Shown: positions 54,758-64,000 of the stretch, in pieces | Layout: every line of letters starts with the position of its first letter | Numbering within the stretch: position 1 is the stretch's first letter | Assembly (NCBI RefSeq): GCF_009846865.1 | Contig: NZ_WUWN01000002.1 | Span: forward strand, 142,357 to 206,356 | Direction: 5' to 3' | DNA length: 64,000 bases | Origin: Puerhibacterium puerhi | GTDB lineage: Bacteria; Actinomycetota; Actinomycetes; Actinomycetales; Cellulomonadaceae | Made by a program: the position numbers and the translations under genes | Notes under the pieces: model-generated | Databases searched by the model: none | Seen by the model: only the letters and a program-made list of their open reading frames with translations | What the model was told of the DNA's origin: nothing

Positions 54758-54785
54758 GCGAGGGCTCTGTGCGCAGGGCCCTCGC
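54758..54785 (+). terminator. Terminator after the siderophore importer
   Basis: A 12-bp stem (54758-54769 with 54774-54785; one T-G wobble) with a 4-nt loop separates the iron-regulated operon from dhaK. Confidence 0.75.
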
Positions 54786-54846
54786 CGGGTGTGGAATGGC
54801 CCCGGAGGCCCTCGACGGCGAGGGCTACCAGGGAGAGGACGCACCC

Positions 54847-55842
<996 letters not shown>

Positions 55843-55912
55843 GCGCGCCGCACGGAGGTCGGCACGCGGGCCCGCGCGGGCCCGCGGGACGAGGAAGGCG
55901 GAGGACCGAGGG

Positions 55913-56572
55913 ATGACGCTCGACGTCGAGTGGGCGGAGCGGTGGGTCCGCACGGCTGCGGACGCGGTGACCGCGAACCGGGACGAGCTGACGGAGCTGG
56001 ACCGGCAGATCGGCGACGGTGACCACGGGGCCAACCTGGACCGCGGGTTTCGCGCCGTGGTGACGCGGCTGGACGAGGTCGCCGCGGCGCCGGACGGCGG
56101 GCCCGCACAGGTCGGCGACGTGCTCAAGCTCGTCGCGACCACGCTCATGTCGACGGTCGGCGGGGCGGCCGGCCCGCTGTACGGCACGGCGTTCCTGCGC
56201 GCGTCGAAGGTGTGCGGGCGCGAGGCGATCGAGGCGCCGAGCGTCGTCGCGATGCTCGAGGCGGCGCTCGAGGGCATCGAGGCGCGCGGCCACGCCCGCA
56301 CCGGCGAGAAGACGATGGTCGACGCGTGGCAGGCCGCCGTCGACGCGGCGGGCAAGGTCGCGGGCGAGGGCGGGGACGGCGTGGCCGTGCTGCGGGCGGC
56401 GGCCGACGCCGCCGACGCCGGCGCGACGGCGACCATCCCGCTCGTGGCCACCAAGGGCCGGGCCTCCTACCTCGGGGAGCGGTCCGCCGGCCACGAGGAC
56501 CCGGGCGCGCGCTCGACGGCGCTGCTGCTGCGCGCGGCGGTGGTGGCGGCCGAGGCGGCCGACCCCGCATGA
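55913..56572 (+). CDS. dhaL: Dihydroxyacetone kinase, DhaL (ADP-binding) subunit
   Basis: 219 aa. The DhaL signature is ELTELDRQIGDGDHGANLDRGF near the N-terminus (Mg/ADP-binding Asp residues), then STVGGAAGPLYGTAFL and AGEKTMVDAW-like segment (RTGEKTMVDAWQ). It holds ADP that DhaM re-phosphorylates. The gap from dhaK is 70 nt, with AGGAAGGCGGAGG-type ribosome sites near the ATG. The dhaM ATG overlaps its end. Confidence 0.94.
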   Translation: MTLDVEWAERWVRTAADAVTANRDELTELDRQIGDGDHGANLDRGFRAVVTRLDEVAAAPDGGPAQVGDVLKLVATTLMSTVGGAAGPLYGTAFLRASKVCGREAIEAPSVVAMLEAALEGIEARGHARTGEKTMVDAWQAAVDAAGKVAGEGGDGVAVLRAAADAADAGATATIPLVATKGRASYLGERSAGHEDPGARSTALLLRAAVVAAEAADPA

Positions 56573-57363
56573 GCGTCGCCCTGGTGCTGGTCTCGCACTC
56601 CGCACGGCTGGCGGAGGGCGCGGCGGAGCTCGCCGGGCAGATGGCGCCCGACGTCGCGGTGCTGCCCGGCGCGGGGATGCCCGACGGCACGCTCGGCACG
56701 TCCTACGACGTGGTGCGCGCCGCCGTGGACGCCGCGCTGGCCCGCGCCGACGCGGCCGCCGTGCTCGCCGACCTCGGCTCGGCGGTGCTGACCGTCGAGT
56801 CCGTGCTCGAGCTCGACGACGACCTCGCCGGGCGCGTGCGGCTCGCCACCGCGCCGTTCGTCGAGGGCGCCGTGGCCGCCGCCGTGGCGGCGCAGCAGGG
56901 CAAGGCGCTCGCCGACGTCGTCGCCGCGGCCGAGGCGGCCGGGGCGACGTTCGTGGCGACGCCCGGCGGGGGAGCGGTGCAGCCGGGCGGGGGAGCCACG
57001 AAGCCGGAGGCGGCGGGCGGACCGGCCCAGGCGCGGGCCGCCGCGGCCGTCGGGGCCGGCGTGGAGTCGGCGCCCGCGCCGGGCGCGGCGGGCCGCACGG
57101 CCGCCGAGGACCGGCAGGTGGCGCGGGTCGTCGTGCGCGACCCGCTCGGCCTGCACGCCCGCCCGGCCGCCGTCCTCGCCCGGACCGTGGCCGAGCTCGG
57201 CGTGCCGGTCACCGTCGACGGCGCCGACGCCGCGAGCCTGCTGCAGCTCATGACGCTCGGCGTGCGGGGCGGCACGGAGGTCGAGGTCGCCGCGAGCGGC
57301 CCGGGCGCCGCCGAGGCCGTGCGCGCCGTCGTCGCGCTGCTGGAGCAGAACCCCGAGACGTGA
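56569..57363 (+). CDS. dhaM: PTS phosphocarrier DhaM: EIIA-Man-like domain plus HPr domain
   Basis: 264 aa. Residues 1-125 are the DhaM EIIA-like domain (SVALVLVSHSARLAEGAAEL with the phospho-His). A Gly/Ala/Pro linker follows. Residues 180-262 are an HPr domain (VVVRDPLGLHARPAAVLARTVAEL with the active His, and ADAASLLQLMTLGV). E. coli DhaM has an extra EI-like part that is absent here, so a cellular EI is needed. The overlap with dhaL is 4 bp. Confidence 0.92.
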   Translation: MSVALVLVSHSARLAEGAAELAGQMAPDVAVLPGAGMPDGTLGTSYDVVRAAVDAALARADAAAVLADLGSAVLTVESVLELDDDLAGRVRLATAPFVEGAVAAAVAAQQGKALADVVAAAEAAGATFVATPGGGAVQPGGGATKPEAAGGPAQARAAAAVGAGVESAPAPGAAGRTAAEDRQVARVVVRDPLGLHARPAAVLARTVAELGVPVTVDGADAASLLQLMTLGVRGGTEVEVAASGPGAAEAVRAVVALLEQNPET

Positions 57364-57385
57364 CCGGCATCACATCGAATTGCGC

Positions 57386-57414
57386 TTGGTGCAAGTTTGC
57401 AGTGACTGCATGAT
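57386..57414 (+). promoter_or_regulatory. Promoter and TetR-type operator of the tetR/exporter pair
   Basis: TTGGTG (57386-57391) and CATGAT (57409-57414) are 17 nt apart; the -10 ends 6 nt before GTG 57421, so the mRNA is probably leaderless. TGCAGTGACTGCA (57398-57410) is a perfect 6-1-6 palindrome, and CTTGGTGCAAG (57385-57395) another. Both are good TetR-type repressor sites for autoregulation. Confidence 0.6.
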
Positions 57415-57420
57415 TGTGGG

Positions 57421-58020
57421 GTGACCACCGCGACCCCCGGCCTGCGCGAGCGCCAGAAGCAGGCGCGCGCCGACGCGATCGTCGACGCCGCCCAGCGGCT
57501 CGTGCTCGCCCACGGGCTCGACGCGGTCACCGTGGAGGCGATCGCCGAGGAGGCGGGCGTCTCGCCGCGCACCTTCTTCAACTACTTCGACACCAAGGAC
57601 GCGGCGGTGCTCGGCCACCGCGAGCTCGACCTGGACGCGGCGGTCACCGCGGCGTTCGTCGCCGGCGGGCCGACCGGCCAGTTCCTGCCCGACCTCGAGG
57701 TGCTGCTGCTGGCGCTCGTCGAGGGGGCCACCGAGCACCCGGAGCGCGGCGAGCGGGCGTTCCGCGTGATGGCGGCCGAGCCGCGGCTCGTCGCCCGCCA
57801 CCTCGGCTGGCTGGAGGAGCACCGGGCGCAGGTCGAGACGCTGCTGGCGCAGCGTCACCTCGCCCGACCGCTGCCGGCCGGCCCGACGTTCTGCTCGCAC
57901 CTGGTGCTCACGCTCGTCCGAGCCACGGGTGAGCGGTGGGACGCCGCCGGGCGCGGGCGCGACATCGCCGTGCACGTGCACGCCGCCGTCGAGGACCTCG
58001 CCGCGGTGGCCGGCTCCTGA
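57421..58020 (+). CDS. TetR-family transcriptional regulator
   Basis: 199 aa from GTG 57421. The N-terminal HTH is typical (ARADAIVDAAQRLVLAHGLDAVTVEAIAEEAGVSPRTFFNYFDTKDAAVLGH). The remaining residues form the ligand domain, which varies. It is followed by a DHA2-type exporter gene, so it probably represses it until a drug-like compound binds. Perfect palindrome upstream (57398-57410). Confidence 0.88.
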   Translation: MTTATPGLRERQKQARADAIVDAAQRLVLAHGLDAVTVEAIAEEAGVSPRTFFNYFDTKDAAVLGHRELDLDAAVTAAFVAGGPTGQFLPDLEVLLLALVEGATEHPERGERAFRVMAAEPRLVARHLGWLEEHRAQVETLLAQRHLARPLPAGPTFCSHLVLTLVRATGERWDAAGRGRDIAVHVHAAVEDLAAVAGS

Positions 58021-60380
<2,360 letters not shown>

Positions 60381-60403
60381 CGGCCCCGTCGCCGCACTCC
60401 ACC

Positions 60404-60437
60404 GACCGCCCCGCCGTCCGCCGACGGCGGGGCGGTC
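60404..60437 (+). terminator. Terminator between DUF4233 and ndk
   Basis: A perfect 15-bp stem (60404-60418 with 60423-60437) and a 4-nt loop lie 23 nt after the DUF4233 stop, so ndk is transcribed from its own promoter. Confidence 0.85.
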
Positions 60438-60515
60438 TGCGTCTGTGGCCCGGTGCCGTGCCCGTTGCCCGTGACCGGACGGGCGCCGGCAGGGACGGCG
60501 GCACGGGCCGGCCGA

Positions 60516-60521
60516 TAGGCT
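60516..60521 (+). promoter_or_regulatory. -10 box of ndk (leaderless)
   Basis: TAGGCT ends 7 nt before the ndk ATG (60529). The same hexamer and spacing occur before smc (61508-61513). Confidence 0.5.
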
Positions 60522-60528
60522 TCCGCCC

Positions 60529-60978
60529 ATGACGCAAGCCACCCCCTCCGCTTCCCCCGCCGTCGAGCGCACGCTCGTGCTGGTCAAGCCCGACGGCGTG
60601 CGCCGCGGCCTGGTCGGCGAGGTGCTCCGGCGCATCGAGGCCAAGGGCTACACGCTGGCCGCCGTGCAGCTGGTCACCGCGACGCCCGAGCTGCTCGCCG
60701 AGCACTACGCCGAGCACGTGGGCAAGCCGTTCTACCAGCCGCTCGTGGACTTCATGCTGTCCGGCCCGACGCTCGCCGTCGTCGCCGAGGGCCAGCGCGT
60801 GATCGAGGGCTTCCGCTCCCTCGCCGGCACGACCGACCCGACGACCGCCGCGCCCGGCACCATCCGTGGCGACCTCGCCCGCGACTGGGGCCTGAAGGTG
60901 CAGCAGAACATCGTGCACGGCTCGGACTCCCCGGAGTCGGCCGAGCGCGAGATCAAGCTCTGGTTCCCGGGTCTCTGA
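60529..60978 (+). CDS. ndk: Nucleoside diphosphate kinase
   Basis: 149 aa, a slight N-terminal extension over the usual 136-145. Family residues: TLVLVKPDGVRRGLVGEVL, GPTLAVVAEGQRVIEGFRSLAG, and the active-site His in NIVHGSDSPESAEREIKLWF. It transfers a phosphate between nucleotides to balance NTP pools. ATG follows a leaderless promoter, and a strong terminator comes just after it. Confidence 0.96.
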   Translation: MTQATPSASPAVERTLVLVKPDGVRRGLVGEVLRRIEAKGYTLAAVQLVTATPELLAEHYAEHVGKPFYQPLVDFMLSGPTLAVVAEGQRVIEGFRSLAGTTDPTTAAPGTIRGDLARDWGLKVQQNIVHGSDSPESAEREIKLWFPGL

Positions 60979-61014
60979 CCGGGGACCGGCCCGACGGCCC
61001 CGCGCCGTCGCCCT

Positions 61015-61056
61015 GACGCCTCCGCGCGCCGACGTCCGTCGGTGGGCGGAGGCGTC
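61015..61056 (+). terminator. Terminator after ndk
   Basis: An 11-bp outer stem (61015-61025 with 61046-61056) encloses a 6-bp inner stem (61029-61034 with 61037-61042). It starts 37 nt after the ndk stop. Confidence 0.8.
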
Positions 61057-61074
61057 CGTCGTCCGGGCCCCGTG

Positions 61075-61158
61075 GCGCGGGCGTGCTGCCGCGGGCCTGT
61101 GGCACGGGCCTGTGGCACGGGCCCGTGGTGCGGGCCTGCTGGCGCGGGCCGGTGGTGC
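61075..61158. repeat. GC-rich tandem repeat, period about 13 bp
   Basis: Five to six degenerate copies of a 13-14 bp unit (CGGGCCTGTGGCA core; two copies identical) lie between the ndk terminator and the long palindrome. No coding frame is supported; this is part of the 540-bp ndk-smc spacer. Confidence 0.6.
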
Positions 61159-61208
61159 GCGTCCGTCCGAGTGCGCCGTGCCCCGGCCCCGACCCTCCGG
61201 CTGGCCGA

Positions 61209-61274
61209 CTGTTCGGTGATTCGTTGGCTGTTCGGCGATCCGGATCGCCGAACAGCCAACGAATCACCGAACAG
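61209..61274. repeat. Perfect 66-bp palindrome in the ndk-smc spacer
   Basis: Arms 61209-61241 and 61242-61274 are exact inverted copies, 33 bp each with no spacer. Each arm contains CTGTTCGG twice (18 or so bp apart), so shorter cruciforms are also possible. It is not a terminator by position, since ndk already has one 150 nt upstream. Confidence 0.95.
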
Positions 61275-61280
61275 AAGGCC

Positions 61281-61317
61281 GGGGCCGGCCCGGGGCCGGC
61301 CCGGGGCCGGCCCGGGG
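61281..61317. repeat. 11-bp tandem repeat
   Basis: Three exact copies of an 11-bp unit (GGGGCCGGCCC) run 61281-61313, with a partial fourth. They sit directly downstream of the 66-bp palindrome. The rest of the spacer up to the smc promoter (61318-61507) shows nothing I recognise. Confidence 0.8.
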
Positions 61318-61507
61318 CTGGGACAAGGCCCGGGCCACGGGCAGGGTCGGGACGAACGGGCCAAGGCCGGGCCAGGGCGAAGACCGACGTGCGCCCGGCG
61401 GCGATGGTCGGCCGCCGGCGGGGAGGGGCGCTGCGACCGCCGGCTCGACGATGCTCCGGGCACCCCTCGGCGGCGCCCGCGTGCGCTGCCGCGTCGGGGC
61501 CGGCGGC

Positions 61508-61513
61508 TAGGCT
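61508..61513 (+). promoter_or_regulatory. -10 box of smc (leaderless)
   Basis: TAGGCT ends 7 nt before GTG 61521. The layout matches that of ndk and suggests smc mRNA starts at or near its start codon. Confidence 0.5.
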
Positions 61514-61520
61514 CCCGCCC

Positions 61521-64000
61521 GTGCACCTCAAGACGCTCACGCTCCGGGGCTTCAAGTCGTTCGCCTCGGCGACGACGCTGCACCTGGAGCCGGGCATCAC
61601 GTGCGTCGTGGGCCCCAACGGCTCGGGCAAGTCCAACGTCGTCGACGCCCTGGCCTGGGTCATGGGCGAGCAGGGCGCCAAGTCGCTGCGCGGCGGCAAG
61701 ATGGAGGACGTCATCTTCGCCGGGACCACCGGCCGCCCTCCGCTGGGCCGCGCCGAGGTCTCCCTGACGATCGACAACAGCGACGGCGCGCTGCCGATCG
61801 ACTACACCGAGGTCACGATCTCCCGGACCCTGTTCCGCAGCGGGGGGTCCGAGTACGCGATCAACGGCAGCCCGTGCCGCCTGCTCGACATCCAGGAGCT
61901 GCTCAGCGACTCCGGCATCGGCCGCGAGATGCACGTGGTGGTGGGCCAGGGCCAGCTCGACGCCGTGCTGCGGGCCACGCCCGAGGAGCGCCGCGGGTTC
62001 GTCGAGGAGGCAGCCGGCGTCCTCAAGCACCGCAAGCGCAAGGAGAAGGCGCTGCGCAAGCTCGACGCGATGCAGGGCAACCTCGCGCGCCTGACCGACC
62101 TGACCGCCGAGCTGCGCCGCCAGCTGGGCCCGCTCGGCCGGCAGGCCGAGGCCGCCCGCCGGGCGCGCACGGTCCAGGCCGACCTGCGCGACGCCAAGGC
62201 CCGCCTGCTCGCCGACGACCTCGCCCAGCTGACCGCCCAGATCGAGGCCGACACCGCCGACGAGGCGGCGCTGCGCGAGCGGCAGCGCGCCACCGAGGCG
62301 GCGCTCGAGGCGGCGCGGGCGCGGCTGTCGCAGCTGGAGGTCGCGGCGGCCGGCACGACGGCGGCGGCGTCCCGCGCCGCGGACACCTTCCACGCGCTGT
62401 CGGCGCTGCGCGAGCGGCTGCGCGGCCTGCAGACCCTGGCCGACGAGCGGGTGCGCCTGCTCGGCACCGCCGAGCCGGAGCACCGCGGGCAGGACCCGGA
62501 CGCCCTCGAGGAGCAGGCCGAGCGCGCCCGCGCCGCCGAGGCGGAGCTGCAGCGCGAGGTCGAGCTGGCCCGCGCGGCGCTCGAGGCCGCCGTCCAGGCC
62601 CGCACCGCCGCCGAGGAGGCCGCCCGGGCCGGGGAGCAGGAGCTCGCGACCCTCCAGCGCGGCGCCGCCGACCGCCGCGAGGGCCTGGCCCGGCTCGCCG
62701 GCCAGGTGGCGGCCCGCCGCTCGCGCGTGGAGGCGACCGAGTCCGAGATCGAGCGCCTGCGCTCGGCGCTCGAGGACGCCGAGCGGCGCGCCGAGGAGGC
62801 GACCCGGGAGTTCGTCGCCCTCGAGACGCAGGTCGTGGGCGCCGAGGCCGGGGAGGAGGGCCTCGACGCCGAGCACGAGGCCGCCGCCGACGCGCTCGAG
62901 GACGCTCGCGGTGTCGTCGTCGACCTCGAGGCGCGGGCGGACGCGGCGGAGAAGGAGCGCGCCACCTGGTCGGCGCGCGTCGAGGCGCTGGAGCTGAGCC
63001 TCGACCGCAAGGACGGCGCCGGCGCGCTCCTCGCGGCCGACGCGCCGGGCGTCCTGGGCTCGGTGGCGGCGCTGCTCGGCGTCGAGCCCGGGTACGAGGC
63101 GGCGGTCGCCGCGGCGCTCGGCCCGCTCGCCGACGCCGTGGCCGTCGCGGACCTGGACGCGGCGGTCGACGCGCTGCGGATGCTGCGCGACGACGACGCC
63201 GGCCGCGCCGGGCTGGTCGTCGGCGCGCCCGACGGGGACGCCGCGGCAGACGCGGCCCCGGCGGCGCCGGACCCCGCGTGGCCGGACGGCGCCCGCCGCG
63301 CGCTCGACGTGGTCAGCGTCAGCGGACCGGCGGCGGCGCCGCTGCGCACCCTGCTGGCGGACGTCGTCGTCGTCGAGGACCTCGCCCAGGCGCGGGCGCT
63401 GGTCCGCGCGCGGCCCGACGTCGTCGCGGCCACGCGGGCCGGCGACCTGCTCGGCGGCACCCGCGCGTGGGGCGGCTCGGCGGCCGCCCCGAGCGTGCTG
63501 CACCTGCAGTCTGCGCTCGACGAGGCGCGCCAGCAGGCGGCCGAGGCCACGGCGGAGGGGGAGCGCTGCCGCTTCGAGCTGGTCGCCGCGCGCGAGCGCC
63601 TGGCGACGGCGCAGGACCGGTACGACGAGACGCTGGAGCGGCTGCACGAGTCGGACGCCGCGCTGGCGGCGGTCGCCGAGCGGCTCGGCACCCTGGGCTC
63701 GGCGCAGCGCGCCGCGCGCGCCGAGGCCGACCGCCACCGCACGACGCTCGAGCAGGCCCTCGCCCGCCGCGAGGCGGACGGGGCCGAGCTCGCCGAGCTC
63801 GCCCGGCGGCTGGAGGTGGCGGAGGCCGAGCCCGCGCAGTCCGAGGAGGAGATCGCCGGCGCCCAGGCGGCGCGCGACGCCGCCCAGCAGGCCGCCACCG
63901 GGGCGCGTGCGGCCGAGACGGAGGCCCGGCTCGCCCTGCGCACCTCCGAGGAGCGCGCCCGCGCCGTCGCCGGCCGAGCCCAGGGCCTGGCGCGCGCGGC
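61521..64000 (+). CDS. smc: Chromosome segregation protein SMC (3' truncated by window edge)
   Basis: About 826 codons from GTG 61521; the window cuts it near two-thirds of the usual ~1180 aa. The N-terminal head begins HLKTLTLRGFKSFAS, with Walker A GPNGSGKSNV near residue 34 and the Q-loop region VVGQGQLDAVLR. A first coiled coil (about residues 165-500) is rich in Ala/Glu/Arg. The hinge domain lies at about 506-650 (LGSVAALLGVEPGYEAAVAAALG…). The second coiled coil then begins. SMC with ScpA/B organises and segregates the chromosome. No other smc-linked genes (rnc, ftsY) are in the window. Confidence 0.95.
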   Translation, partial: MHLKTLTLRGFKSFASATTLHLEPGITCVVGPNGSGKSNVVDALAWVMGEQGAKSLRGGKMEDVIFAGTTGRPPLGRAEVSLTIDNSDGALPIDYTEVTISRTLFRSGGSEYAINGSPCRLLDIQELLSDSGIGREMHVVVGQGQLDAVLRATPEERRGFVEEAAGVLKHRKRKEKALRKLDAMQGNLARLTDLTAELRRQLGPLGRQAEAARRARTVQADLRDAKARLLADDLAQLTAQIEADTADEAALRERQRATEAALEAARARLSQLEVAAAGTTAAASRAADTFHALSALRERLRGLQTLADERVRLLGTAEPEHRGQDPDALEEQAERARAAEAELQREVELARAALEAAVQARTAAEEAARAGEQELATLQRGAADRREGLARLAGQVAARRSRVEATESEIERLRSALEDAERRAEEATREFVALETQVVGAEAGEEGLDAEHEAAADALEDARGVVVDLEARADAAEKERATWSARVEALELSLDRKDGAGALLAADAPGVLGSVAALLGVEPGYEAAVAAALGPLADAVAVADLDAAVDALRMLRDDDAGRAGLVVGAPDGDAAADAAPAAPDPAWPDGARRALDVVSVSGPAAAPLRTLLADVVVVEDLAQARALVRARPDVVAATRAGDLLGGTRAWGGSAAAPSVLHLQSALDEARQQAAEATAEGERCRFELVAARERLATAQDRYDETLERLHESDAALAAVAERLGTLGSAQRAARAEADRHRTTLEQALARREADGAELAELARRLEVAEAEPAQSEEEIAGAQAARDAAQQAATGARAAETEARLALRTSEERARAVAGRAQGLARA

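Noticed and set aside
61281..61317. CRISPR-like array from the tandem units near smc
   Set aside because: Unit length of 11 bp with no spacers; a plain tandem repeat.
61042..61767. Open frame of 241 codons overlapping the smc start
   Set aside because: It is out of frame with smc, runs through tandem repeats and the palindrome, and has no family features.
60732..63943. Very long minus-strand open frames (over 700-1000 codons) opposite ndk and smc
   Set aside because: High-GC antisense shadows: composition is Arg/Gly/His/Ser-rich and no motif is present; ndk and smc are certain on the plus strand.

Overview
The window is chromosomal DNA of a very high-GC actinobacterium (by eye well above 70% G+C in most genes). 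The best fit is a Micrococcales member of the Cellulomonadaceae/Promicromonosporaceae type. This is an inference from the set of features: an ileS T-box with a very short Stem I, folC, DUF4233 and ndk in the usual actinobacterial order, a proposed coenzyme F420-0 importer, an actinobacterial gas-vesicle cluster, and many starts placed 6-7 nt after a -10 box (leaderless mRNAs). Genes are packed into operons with 4-bp ATGA/GTGA overlaps. I saw no rRNA, tRNA, CRISPR array or insertion sequence.

Layout. (1) 1-1.6 kb: 3' part of a DUF2075 P-loop (GIY-YIG/helicase-type) gene, cut by the window edge and lower in GC than its neighbours. (2) 1.66-10.0 kb: a nine-gene hexuronate operon (TRAP transporter dctP-dctQ-dctM, kduI, IclR regulator, kduD, D-2-hydroxyacid dehydrogenase, zinc dehydrogenase, second SDR) behind a good promoter that overlaps an inverted repeat. 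(3) 10.0-13.0 kb: single genes (small membrane protein, zinc alcohol dehydrogenase, small lipoprotein, a ScoMcrA-head/zinc-ribbon protein, cutA). (4) 13.1-20.5 kb: an unassigned catabolic operon (M20 hydrolase, ApbA/PanE reductase, SDR, MFS transporter, PuuE-like deacetylase, double-length Lrp/AsnC regulator) divergent from a DmpA-type P1 peptidase. (5) 20.6-27.6 kb: a pRiA4b ORF-3-like protein, a FadR-type GntR regulator, then a sugar ABC importer plus mannonate dehydratase operon behind a perfect 27-bp GntR operator. (6) 27.7-36.1 kb, minus strand: a ten-gene gas-vesicle operon ending in an overlapping glutathione-S-transferase-type gene. (7) 36.2-43.2 kb: HhH-GPD protein, AMIN-like exported protein, GNAT, F420-type oxidoreductase, proposed F420-0 ABC importer and a methyltransferase. 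(8) 43.4-45.3 kb: an SDR and an AbiEi/DUF559 gene, the latter bracketed by two near-identical 58-60 bp palindromes. (9) 45.4-50.5 kb: T-box, ileS, folC. (10) 50.6-59.9 kb: a 9.4-kb accessory block between folC and DUF4233 (iron-box-controlled siderophore ABC importer, dhaKLM, tetR plus DHA2-type exporter). (11) 59.9-64 kb: DUF4233, ndk and the 5' two-thirds of smc, with a repeat-rich 540-bp spacer that holds a perfect 66-bp palindrome.

How the parts work together. Regions 2 and 5 both handle sugar acids: one imports and isomerises unsaturated-uronate products, the other imports a sugar or oligosaccharide and dehydrates an aldonate. Neither carries the KDG kinase and aldolase needed to finish the pathway, so those must lie elsewhere. 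The gas-vesicle operon has the core genes gvpA, F, G, O, K and L plus two unusual GvpA-family fusions, one with a zinc ribbon and one with two PH/GRAM-like modules. It is the most unusual system in the window. Strong hairpins at 1554, 27567, 54758, 60404 and 61015 separate transcription units; others are weaker candidates.
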